Below, piece by piece: positions 1-5,874 of a stretch of DNA of 15,933 bases (positions within the stretch are counted from its first letter, which is position 1; each line of letters starts with the position of its first letter). The notes beneath the pieces were generated by a model. It had not been told where the DNA came from, ran no database searches, and saw only the letters and a list, made by a program, of their open reading frames with translations. Both the position numbers and the translations under genes were made by a program. This stretch comes from JBOICV01 sp050740255 (GTDB lineage Bacteria > Pseudomonadota > Gammaproteobacteria > Nevskiales > JBOICV01), in assembly GCA_050740255.1 (NCBI GenBank), contig JBOICV010000041.1, positions 1-15,933 on the forward strand, read 5' to 3'.

Positions 1-11
1 CCGCTCCTACA
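1..11 (-). repeat. Right end of a REP repeat, cut by the window edge
   Basis: The first bases, CCGCTCCTAC, are identical to the distal end of the inverted REP arms at 921-931 and 4081-4090. The rest of this copy lies to the left of the window. It ends two bases before the GAGGAG ribosome binding site (13-18) of the synthetase gene, the same arrangement seen in front of the SDR gene at 4106. Ten bases alone are weak evidence, but the identity to nearby copies and the matching position make a REP end likely. Confidence 0.65.
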
Positions 12-23
12 CGAGGAGTGTAT

Positions 24-1469
24 ATGCCAAACGCGGCTGGCCTGTTGACGGTAGGCGAACTTCGCCGGCGCGTGCGTGCCGGCGCCATAGACACCGTGCT
101 GGTGATGTTTACCGATCACTACGGCCGCTTCATGGGCAAGCGCTTCGACGCCGATTTCTTCCTCGACAGCGCCGTCAGCAACGGCGCCGAGGCCTGCGAT
201 TATCTGCTGACCGTGGACATGGAGATGAACCCGGTGCCGGGCTACAAGCTGGCCAACTGGGAGCTGGGCTATGGTGATTTTCATCTGAAACCCGATCTCG
301 CCACGCTCCGCTTTGCCGCATGGCTGGACCGCTCCGCGCTGGTGATTTGCGATTTGCTCGACCACAAGACGCACAAGCTGCTGGCGCAGGCGCCGCGCAG
401 CATGCTGCGACGGCAGATCGAGCGCGCGACCGATCTCGGCTACAGCGCGATGGCCGGTTCCGAACTCGAGTACTACGTATTCCAGGACAGCTACCGCGAA
501 GCGAACGACAAATCCTACGGCAATCTGCGCCCCGCGGGCTGGTATCTCGAGGACTACCACATGCTGCAGGGCGCACGCATGGAACCCTTCCACGGCGCGG
601 TGCGACGCGCGCTCAAAGCCTCCGGCGTGCCGGTGGAAAACTCCAAGGGCGAGTGGGGTCGCGGCCAGCATGAGTTGAATATCCGCTACGCCGAAGTGCT
701 CGACATGGCCGATCGTCACGCGCTCTACAAGCAGTGCGTGAAGGAAGTCGCCGATCGTATGGGGCTGAGCGTCAGCTTCATGGCAAAAATAGATCAGGCT
801 CAGGCCGGCTCTAGCTGTCATCTTCACTTAAGCCTGTGGCGCCGCGGACGCAATGCCTTCGTTGTAGGAGCGGCTTCAGCCGCGAATACGGCTCGGAGGA
901 AAACGAAGATCGCGGCTAAAGCCGCTCCTACAAAACCGGTCCCACCGGGCATCGCCGCGTCCGATGTGTTCCGGCACTTTCTCGGCGGCTGGATCGCGCA
1001 CGCTTCCGAGCTGATGGTCTGCTACGCGCCAACGGTAAATTCCTATAAGCGTTACCAGAGCGGTTCCTGGGCGCCGACCCGGCTGGCCTGGAGTCACGAC
1101 AACCGCACCGCGGGCTTCCGCATCGTCGGTGAAGAGCAGAGTCTGCGCATCGAATGTCGCATTCCCGGGGCCGACTGCAATCCTTATCTGGCTTATGCTG
1201 CGGCGCTGGCCTCCGGACTGGATGGCATCGAACGGCGCCTTGAGCCGCCGCCAATGTTTACCGGCGATATGTACGGCGCGGCCAATCTGCCGAGCGTCCC
1301 CGCCACGCTGCGGGATGCGGCCGAGTTATTCGAACAGAGCAAGTTTGCGCGCAAGGTCTTCGGGGCCGAGGTGGTGGGGCACTATCTGCACTTTTTCCGT
1401 ACCGAGCAGCAGGCCTTCGACAATGCGGTAACCGACTGGGAACGGCAGCGCTATTTCGAGCGGATATGA
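24..1469 (+). CDS. Glutamine synthetase family protein (GlnT/PuuA-like), carrying an in-frame REPIN
   Basis: ATP-dependent ligase of the glutamine synthetase fold, expected to join glutamate to ammonia or to an amine. The start is ATG 24, because GAGGAG (13-18) lies five bases upstream; a GTG at 18 is also in frame. Visible landmarks, numbered from ATG 24, are metal/nucleotide-site acids in GSELEYYVF (about E147, E149), KGEWGRGQHE (E210, E217), the SSCHLHLSLW strand (H266, H268), the NSYKRYQSGSWAPTR block and HDNRTAGFRI near the C-terminus. The product is 481 aa. Residues about 280-304 (VVGAASAANTARRKTKIAAK onward) are translated REP doublet, placed just after the HLH strand; without them the protein would have the usual length near 455 aa. 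The amidotransferase at 2837 suggests a gamma-glutamyl amine pathway, but the substrate cannot be read from the sequence. All catalytic motifs remain intact, so the gene may still be active. Confidence 0.9.
   Translation: MPNAAGLLTVGELRRRVRAGAIDTVLVMFTDHYGRFMGKRFDADFFLDSAVSNGAEACDYLLTVDMEMNPVPGYKLANWELGYGDFHLKPDLATLRFAAWLDRSALVICDLLDHKTHKLLAQAPRSMLRRQIERATDLGYSAMAGSELEYYVFQDSYREANDKSYGNLRPAGWYLEDYHMLQGARMEPFHGAVRRALKASGVPVENSKGEWGRGQHELNIRYAEVLDMADRHALYKQCVKEVADRMGLSVSFMAKIDQAQAGSSCHLHLSLWRRGRNAFVVGAASAANTARRKTKIAAKAAPTKPVPPGIAASDVFRHFLGGWIAHASELMVCYAPTVNSYKRYQSGSWAPTRLAWSHDNRTAGFRIVGEEQSLRIECRIPGADCNPYLAYAAALASGLDGIERRLEPPPMFTGDMYGAANLPSVPATLRDAAELFEQSKFARKVFGAEVVGHYLHFFRTEQQAFDNAVTDWERQRYFERI
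862..933. repeat. REPIN (two inverted REP arms) inside the synthetase gene
   Basis: The left arm at 862-885 (TTGTAGGAGCGGCTTCAGCC then GCGA) and the right arm at 910-933 are inverted copies of each other with one mismatched loop position. They are separated by 24 bases. Each arm holds its own hairpin (GCGGCT, two-base loop, AGCCGC). The element spans 72 bases, exactly 24 codons, and reads through without a stop in the frame of the host gene. It is the same element as that at 3531-3600 next to the RAYT gene. Confidence 0.93.
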
Positions 1470-1498
1470 TGACTCGATGCCTATCTATGATCCTTGTA

Positions 1499-1521
1499 TG
1501 TAGGAGCGGTTGAATCGCTGA
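1499..1521 (+). repeat. Degenerate solo REP in the cyclase leader
   Basis: TGTAGGAGCGGTTGAATCGC is followed by TGA. The conserved head TGTAGGAGCGG is intact. The palindrome has changed on both sides, so that AGCGGT still pairs with ATCGCT around a TGA loop, with one G.T pair. It lies between the synthetase stop (1469) and the cyclase start (1528) and ends seven bases before that start. Confidence 0.7.
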
Positions 1522-1527
1522 AAAGCC

Positions 1528-2829
1528 ATGACCCTCGTCGAGCGCTTCATCGAATTCAACCACTGGCCCACCAGCCGCAAGGTGGCATTCATATCCGGTC
1601 TCATCCTGCCGTTTCATTTTCTGGGATGGGCCGTCGTGCATTTCAGCTTCGCCCAGCTTTCCATCATCAATGTCCTGACTCTCGACAGGCTGATGGCAGT
1701 ATGGACTGGTCTAGTTGTGCTTTGCTTCCTGGTCAGTCTGCCACTCGCACTCACCGGCAAAGAAGCGCGCTGGACGGCATATCTTTTCGCCTTGCCTTAC
1801 ATCACGGTTACGGTCGCTCTGATCTATCTCCTCGGTAGTGCGAGCACTGCGCTCTTGGCGCTCGTTCCCGTTTTCACCCTCTTCTGGGCCCTCTACTTCG
1901 ACGAAACGCTGGCCGGGATCAGCCTGCTGTATGGCGCAAGCTTGCTGGTGCTGGTGGGTTACCTGGAGTCCCGCGGCGTACTGCCGTATGCACCTGTCCT
2001 GCTGGAGCGGACTATTGACGCCCAGCGCAATGACGTCTGGTTTGCAGTTGGATATTTTGTGGTTTTCCAGGTTTTAATCATTGCCTTCGTGATCAGTATC
2101 CTCGTCGTTCGGGCACAGCGGCTGCAGGAAGCGCGCCTGGCTGATGCGCACCAGCAACTGGAACGCAGCAGCCAGCTCATCCGCCGCTACGTTCCATCAC
2201 AGGTCGCCGACGCCATCCTGGCCGGCCGCGAGGAAACGGCGAGCCGGCATGAGCGCCGCAAACTGACGATTTTCTTCTCGGACCTGGTCGGTTTCACCGA
2301 GATTGCCGAAGAACTGGAGCCGGAAGACTTGTCACGGGTACTCAACGAATACTTCTCAGAAATGACCGCTATTGCCCAAAAGCACGGCGGAACGGTAGAC
2401 GAACTTAGCGGCGACGCCATCCTGATTTTCTTCGGCGCGCCAGTGGCCACCGATGACAAAGACCACGCGCTGCGGGCGGCTCGGATGGCGATCGAGATGC
2501 AGCAAGCGATGGCGGGGCTCAACGCAAAGTGGCGTGGGGCGGGTATTACTGAAGCACTGCAAGTCCGCGTGGGCATCAACACCGGCGTCGTGACCATCGG
2601 CAATTTCGGCTCGCCCGAGCGCATGAAGTACGCCGCGCTGGGCAAGCATGTGAATCTGGCCGCACGGCTGCAGGCGCAGTCTGAGCCGGGAAAAGTCCTG
2701 CTGAGCCATGCTACTTGGCTACTGGTGCATGAGCAGATTCAGTGCACGCAGAAGGGCGAGATGCAGTTGAAGGGCATTCAGCGGCCTGTCATGGCCTACG
2801 AGGTCGCGGCCCAGAGCACTCCAGGGTGA
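1528..2829 (+). CDS. Membrane-anchored class III adenylate/guanylate cyclase
   Basis: Predicted to make a cyclic nucleotide second messenger from ATP or GTP. The 433-aa protein has about six hydrophobic segments in residues 20-195, then a short coiled linker (196-220) and a C-terminal class III catalytic domain (about 243-425). The metal-binding aspartates are D252 (FFSDLVGFT) and D296 (SGDAILIFFG); catalytic N376 and R380 lie in VNLAARL. The position that is usually Lys in adenylate cyclases (three before GD) is Glu292, and the partner position usually Asp or Thr is Ala369 (KYAALGKHVN). Glu at the first site is the guanylate-cyclase-type residue, so nucleotide preference is open. No strong Shine-Dalgarno is seen; GAAAAG lies just before the ATG, and a degenerate REP occupies the leader. 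The amidotransferase gene starts 7 bases after the stop, suggesting co-transcription. Confidence 0.9.
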   Translation: MTLVERFIEFNHWPTSRKVAFISGLILPFHFLGWAVVHFSFAQLSIINVLTLDRLMAVWTGLVVLCFLVSLPLALTGKEARWTAYLFALPYITVTVALIYLLGSASTALLALVPVFTLFWALYFDETLAGISLLYGASLLVLVGYLESRGVLPYAPVLLERTIDAQRNDVWFAVGYFVVFQVLIIAFVISILVVRAQRLQEARLADAHQQLERSSQLIRRYVPSQVADAILAGREETASRHERRKLTIFFSDLVGFTEIAEELEPEDLSRVLNEYFSEMTAIAQKHGGTVDELSGDAILIFFGAPVATDDKDHALRAARMAIEMQQAMAGLNAKWRGAGITEALQVRVGINTGVVTIGNFGSPERMKYAALGKHVNLAARLQAQSEPGKVLLSHATWLLVHEQIQCTQKGEMQLKGIQRPVMAYEVAAQSTPG

Positions 2830-2836
2830 TGAACTG

Positions 2837-3535
2837 ATGCTTCCCGTCATCGGCATCACCACTTACGGCCGCGATCGAGCCAACCGCTATACGCTGCCCG
2901 CCGAATACGTCACCGCCGTACGCCGCGCCGGCGGCTTGCCGGTGCTGATCGCGCCGGGCGCCGATACCGTGGAGCCTTACCTGGAACTGGTGGACGGCCT
3001 GATCCTGACCGGTGGCGGCGACATCGATCCGCACCACTACGGCGGCACGCGGCACGAAACAATTTACAACGTGGACGCCGAACGCGACCAGCTGGAGCTG
3101 GCGTTGGCGCGCGCCGTCGTCCAGCGCGGTCTGCCGACCTTTGGTGTCTGCCGCGGCGCGCAGATCATCAACGTTGCCCTCGGCGGCACGCTGATTGAAC
3201 ACCTGCCGGCGGCGGTCGGCGACAGCGTCCTGCATCGCAAACCGCCGCGCGAGCCGACGCCGCATCCGGTGCAGGTGCAGCCGGGTTCACGTCTGGCTGC
3301 GATCGTCGGGGCCGCCGAACTGCACCCGCAGTCCTGGCACCATCAGGCGATCCGCAGCGCCGCGACCGGGCTCAAGGTCGTTGCCCACGCGCCGGACGGC
3401 ACCATCGAGGCGGTGGAAATGCCGGAACATCCCTGGCTCATCGCGGTGCAATGGCATCCGGAACTCACCGCGCACGAGGATGAGACCCAGCAGCGGCTGT
3501 TTGATGCGCTGATTGTTGCGGCAATGAAATCGTAG
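2837..3535 (+). CDS. Class I glutamine amidotransferase, gamma-glutamyl-GABA hydrolase (PuuD/peptidase C26) type
   Basis: Expected to hydrolyse gamma-glutamyl amides such as gamma-glutamyl-GABA in the cytoplasm. The 232-aa product begins PVIGITTYGR, has the LTGGGDIDPHHYGG block (about 57-70) typical of the C26 family, the nucleophile elbow GVCRGAQ (C105) and the triad partners in QWHPE (H207, E209), all in the expected order. It starts 7 bases after the cyclase stop, so the two are probably translated from one message. With the synthetase at 24-1469 it forms a ligase/hydrolase pair like PuuA and PuuD. No aldehyde dehydrogenase or amine oxidase is present in the window to complete such a pathway. 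The TAG stop (3533-3535) is part of the REP repeat that begins at 3531. Confidence 0.88.
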   Translation: MLPVIGITTYGRDRANRYTLPAEYVTAVRRAGGLPVLIAPGADTVEPYLELVDGLILTGGGDIDPHHYGGTRHETIYNVDAERDQLELALARAVVQRGLPTFGVCRGAQIINVALGGTLIEHLPAAVGDSVLHRKPPREPTPHPVQVQPGSRLAAIVGAAELHPQSWHHQAIRSAATGLKVVAHAPDGTIEAVEMPEHPWLIAVQWHPELTAHEDETQQRLFDALIVAAMKS

Positions 3536-3600
3536 GAGCGGCTTTAGCCGCGATTGGGAACATGAAGACGGCAATGGTCGCGGCTAAAGCCGCTCCTATA
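3531..3600. repeat. REPIN overlapping the amidotransferase stop and the RAYT start
   Basis: The left arm at 3531-3553 (CGTAGGAGCGGCTTTAGCCG then CGA) and the inverted right arm at 3578-3600 enclose a 24-base spacer holding two in-frame ATGs (3562 and 3574). Each arm folds as GCGGCT-TT-AGCCGC or its complement. The left arm supplies the TAG of the upstream gene; the right arm encodes the first residues (VAAKAAP) of the transposase. Confidence 0.94.
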
Positions 3601-4062
3601 CCACCAGACAAACCTGGGCAGCGCGCGCTACGAAAAGGGCGAGCATCAATTCCCAATCAGATTTATCTCATCACGATCGTCACGCAAGATCGCCGGCCGA
3701 TTTTCTCGGAGTGGATACCTGCCTGCGAGGTCGCGCGAGCTACGATCAACCGTGACGTTCTGGGCCAAAGCCGTTTCCTTGCATGGGTACTGATGCCGGA
3801 TCATTTTCACGGCCTGCTTCAGCTTGGAGAGGACGCGCCGATTCAGGATGTCGTCCGGCGATTCAAGGGAAATACTGCCCGAAACGTCAATCACATCACC
3901 GGTCAGGAGGGAGCACTGTGGCAGCCTGGATATCACGACCACGCCCTGCGCAAGGAAGAGAATCTGCGCGAGACCGCGCGCTACGTCGTGGCCAATCCCT
4001 TGCGTGCCGGCCTGGTCTCGCGGCTAGGCGCGTATCCCTTCTGGAATGCAGAATGGCTATGA
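3562..4062 (+). CDS. REP-associated tyrosine transposase (RAYT, TnpA-REP / Y1_Tnp domain)
   Basis: Single-strand nuclease/transposase of the IS200/IS605-related Y1 family that recognises REP hairpins and is thought to mobilise REPINs. The 166-aa product has IYLITIVTQDRRPIF (34-48) at the start of the fold, the HUH metal site in WVLMPDHFHGLL (H81, H83), LWQPGYHDHALR (119-130), and the catalytic Tyr141 in ARYVVANPLRAGLV. The family-typical body begins around residue 29, so residues 1-18 encoded by REPIN sequence look like an add-on. No other ATG precedes the domain, so translation must begin at ATG 3562 or 3574, both in the REPIN spacer; GGGAA before 3562 is a weak ribosome site. REP arms on both sides (3531-3600 and 4070-4093) give the usual RAYT plus cognate REP arrangement. 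Confidence 0.93.
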   Translation: MKTAMVAAKAAPIPPDKPGQRALRKGRASIPNQIYLITIVTQDRRPIFSEWIPACEVARATINRDVLGQSRFLAWVLMPDHFHGLLQLGEDAPIQDVVRRFKGNTARNVNHITGQEGALWQPGYHDHALRKEENLRETARYVVANPLRAGLVSRLGAYPFWNAEWL

Positions 4063-4069
4063 GAAGGAA

Positions 4070-4093
4070 TCGCGGCTGAAGCCGCTCCTACGA
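4070..4093 (-). repeat. Solo inverted REP downstream of the RAYT gene
   Basis: TCGCGGCTGAAGCCGCTCCT followed by ACGA is an inverted REP, differing from the 910-933 arm only in the hairpin loop and the last bases. It starts 8 bases after the RAYT stop and ends 3 bases before AGGAG (4096-4100), the ribosome site of the SDR gene. It therefore sits in the leader of that gene as well as flanking the transposase. Confidence 0.93.
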
Positions 4094-4105
4094 ACAGGAG
4101 AACAA

Positions 4106-4879
4106 ATGCGCCTGAAAGACAAAGTGAGCCTCATCACCGGTGCCGGCAGCGGCATCGGCCGCGAATCCGCGCTGCTGTTCGCGCGTGAGGGTTCGCGCGT
4201 CGTCGCCGTGGACTTCAACGACCAGGCCGGACTGGACACGGTGGCTGAGATCAAACAGGCCGGCGGTAGCGCGGCCTTCGCCCACGCCGATGTGTCCAAA
4301 TCCGGCGACTGCGAAAACATGGTGCGCTTTGCGGAAGAAACCTTCGGCGCTCTGCACGTGCTGTTCAACAACGCCGGCATCATGGACAGCCGTGATGACA
4401 ACGCCATGACCACCGAGGAAGCGGTGTGGGATCTCACCATGAACGTGAATCTCAAAAGCGTGTTTCTGGGCTGCAAATACGGCATTCCGGCTTTGAAACG
4501 CGCCGGTGGCGGTTCGGTGATCAACACCGCCTCCATCGTCGCGCTGGTCGGCTCCGCCGCACCGCAGCTCGCCTATACCGCGAGCAAGGGCGGCATTCTC
4601 GCGATGACACGCGAGCTGGCGGCAATCCACGCCCGCGAAAACATCCGCGTCAATGCGCTATGCCCCGGCCCCTTGCGCACCGAGCTGTTGATGAAGTTCC
4701 TGGATACCGAGGCCAAAAAGCAGCGCCGCCTGGTGCATATTCCGATGGGCCGCTTCGGCGAATCCGCCGAGATCGCGCGCGCGGCGTTATTCCTTGCTTC
4801 GGACGAATCGTCCTACACCACGGGCAGCAGCTTCGTCGTGGACGGTGGCTTGACCAGCGCTTACATCACGCCACAATAG
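4106..4879 (+). CDS. Short-chain dehydrogenase/reductase (classical SDR)
   Basis: NAD(P)-dependent oxidoreductase acting on an alcohol or ketone; substrate unknown. The start at ATG 4106 is fixed by AGGAG at 4096-4100; an in-frame ATG at 4046 would run through the REP repeat. The 257-aa product has the cofactor motif TGAGSGIG (11-18), Asp36 at the end of strand two (favours NAD over NADP), NNAG (88-91), and the catalytic set N115, S143, Y157, K161 (YTASK), then the PGPLRTE and SSFVVDGG blocks. This is a full-length classical SDR of the FabG-like group. It could oxidise an intermediate of the amine pathway upstream, or belong with the steroid-type oxygenases to the right; the sequence does not decide. 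Confidence 0.93.
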   Translation: MRLKDKVSLITGAGSGIGRESALLFAREGSRVVAVDFNDQAGLDTVAEIKQAGGSAAFAHADVSKSGDCENMVRFAEETFGALHVLFNNAGIMDSRDDNAMTTEEAVWDLTMNVNLKSVFLGCKYGIPALKRAGGGSVINTASIVALVGSAAPQLAYTASKGGILAMTRELAAIHARENIRVNALCPGPLRTELLMKFLDTEAKKQRRLVHIPMGRFGESAEIARAALFLASDESSYTTGSSFVVDGGLTSAYITPQ

Positions 4880-4906
4880 GCACTTACCCTTACCCAGGAG
4901 TGCAGC

Positions 4907-5008
4907 ATGAGCAAAGGTATGGATGCGAAGAAGACTGCAAAGAAGAAGCCGCAGAAAACCATGATGGAAAAGCGCGCCGAGAAAAGGGCCAAGAAAGCCG
5001 CCCGATAG
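4907..5008 (+). CDS. Small Lys-rich conserved hypothetical protein (33 aa)
   Basis: The frame starts at ATG 4907 with a strong CAGGAG site at 4895-4900 and ends at TAG 5006. The product begins MSKGMDAKKTAKKKPQKT, continues with a Lys/Arg/Ala/Glu-rich helix-like tail and has a very high predicted charge. The MSKG(M/Q)D-KK opening recalls short basic proteins annotated as hypothetical in many proteobacteria, from memory. No function is known to me. It lies 27 bases after the SDR stop and may be co-transcribed with it. The good ribosome site and biased composition support a real gene despite the length. Confidence 0.7.
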   Translation: MSKGMDAKKTAKKKPQKTMMEKRAEKRAKKAAR

Positions 5009-5303
5009 TAGATGTTCGTTCAAAAAAGCTGCGATCCCGGCCGCGGCTTCCCCTGAATAGCCATCGTGAATTTCGGATGGTGTCTCAAGTCGAATCTGTC
5101 ATTCTGAGCAAAGCGAAGAATCTTCTATCAAGCTGCGGAGCTACCTGAAACAAGACCCTTCGCGGAGTTTATCCTCGAGCGAAGCGAAGGGCTCAGGGTG
5201 ACAGTGGTTTTTTCAGGCTGAGGCACTAACTGAATTTCGGAGATTTTCGGGTGCCGGTGCTGTTTTACCCGTACACTGCGGTACCTGACAAAAAGGAGTG
5301 CCG
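5009..5303. other. Intergenic region of about 295 bases holding a MITE-like repeat
   Basis: No supported coding frame lies here. The central part (5097-5203) is a palindromic repeat listed separately. The last 60 bases before the small gene at 5304 are more AT-rich (for example GCTGTTTTACCCGTACACTG) and probably hold its promoter, though I see no convincing -35/-10 pair. Confidence 0.6.
5097..5203. repeat. MITE-like palindromic intergenic repeat
   Basis: The ends form an imperfect inverted repeat: TGTCATTCTGAGC (5097-5109) against the complement of GCTCAGGGTGACA (5191-5203), 11 of 13 matching. Inside, CCCTTCGC (5156-5163) pairs with GCGAAGGG (5184-5191). GAGCAAAGCGAAG near the left end recurs as GAGCGAAGCGAAG near the right. 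Sequences of the form GTCATTCTGAGCGAAGCGAAGAATC are common dispersed repeats in many bacterial genomes (from memory). No transposase for it is present, so it would be a non-autonomous element. Confidence 0.75.
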
Positions 5304-5468
5304 ATGGCTAAGCCGAACTACCAGTTTCAAAAACGACAGAGAGAGTTGGCCAAGAAGAGCAAACAAGAAGAAAAACGGCTGAAAAAACTGGCCAAAACCG
5401 AAGCGGCTTCCGCGGAAGATGGCAGCGGGATTGCGCCGCAAGCCCCCTATACGGATCAGACGACGTAG
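5304..5468 (+). CDS. Small charged conserved hypothetical protein (54 aa)
   Basis: ATG 5304 follows AAGGAG (5293-5298) at ideal spacing and the frame ends at TAG 5466. The product begins MAKPNYQFQKRQRELAKKSK and continues with alternating Lys/Glu residues that would form a charged helix to about residue 33. A low-complexity Ala/Gly/Pro tail follows and ends in DQTT. Short proteins opening MAKPxYxFxKRQxELAKK occur widely in proteobacteria as hypothetical proteins, from memory; the function is unknown. It converges with the ferredoxin gene, whose stop is only about 10 bases away. The ribosome site and composition make it a credible gene. Confidence 0.75.
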   Translation: MAKPNYQFQKRQRELAKKSKQEEKRLKKLAKTEAASAEDGSGIAPQAPYTDQTT

Positions 5469-5478
5469 TTACGCGCGT

Positions 5479-5802
5479 TCAGGCCACCGGCCCGATTTCA
5501 ATCTCCAGACCGGACAGCGCTTCGCTCATCGGAATCTGGCAGGATAAACGCGAGTTCGGCCGCACTTCGACCAGCTCGCCGATTCCCTCCAGCATCAATT
5601 GCTCGTCCTCCGTTTTCGGCGGCAACTTGTCGGTCCATGCTTGACCGGCATAGACGTGGCAGGTCCCGCATGAACACATGCCGCCACAGGTGCCGAGCAC
5701 GCCCAGATTGGCGTCGCGCAGCACTTCCATAAGCGGTCTATCACTCGACGCATCCAGCTTGTGCTCGACGCCGGCGCGGTCGGTCACGCGCACTTCAGTC
5801 AT
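5479..5802 (-). CDS. [2Fe-2S] ferredoxin, adrenodoxin/putidaredoxin type
   Basis: Soluble electron carrier. The 107-aa product has the cluster ligands C39-x5-C45-x2-C48 (CGGMCSCGTCHVY) and C88 (RLSCQIP), which is the vertebrate/bacterial type that serves P450s and some Rieske oxygenases, and the C-terminal acidic tail is short. GGAG (complement of 5811-5814) lies 8 bases before the start. It follows the Rieske oxygenase gene in the same direction by 72 bases and is its obvious candidate electron donor. No FAD-containing ferredoxin reductase gene is in the window, so one must be supplied from elsewhere. The terminator-like hairpin in front of it means that its expression may differ from that of the oxygenase. 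Confidence 0.92.
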   Translation of the reverse strand: MTEVRVTDRAGVEHKLDASSDRPLMEVLRDANLGVLGTCGGMCSCGTCHVYAGQAWTDKLPPKTEDEQLMLEGIGELVEVRPNSRLSCQIPMSEALSGLEIEIGPVA

Positions 5803-5814
5803 CCACGGTTCTCC

Positions 5815-5850
5815 AAAAAACTATGCCCATGCCGCCGCACGGCATGGGCA
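5815..5850 (-). terminator. Rho-independent terminator-like hairpin between oxygenase and ferredoxin genes
   Basis: TGCCCATGCCG (5824-5834) is perfectly complementary to CGGCATGGGCA (5840-5850), an 11-bp stem with a 5-base loop. On the minus strand the stem is followed by TAG and six T residues (5820-5815). It stands after the oxygenase stop and directly before the ferredoxin ribosome site, so it may end or attenuate oxygenase transcription. Confidence 0.82.
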
Positions 5851-5874
5851 CAGGATAACTAAAAAACGGGTGGT

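Noticed and set aside
4426..5148. + strand frame of 240 aa through the SDR and the small Lys-rich gene
   Set aside because: Out of frame with both motif-bearing genes; composition is Arg-rich shadow and it runs into the repeat.
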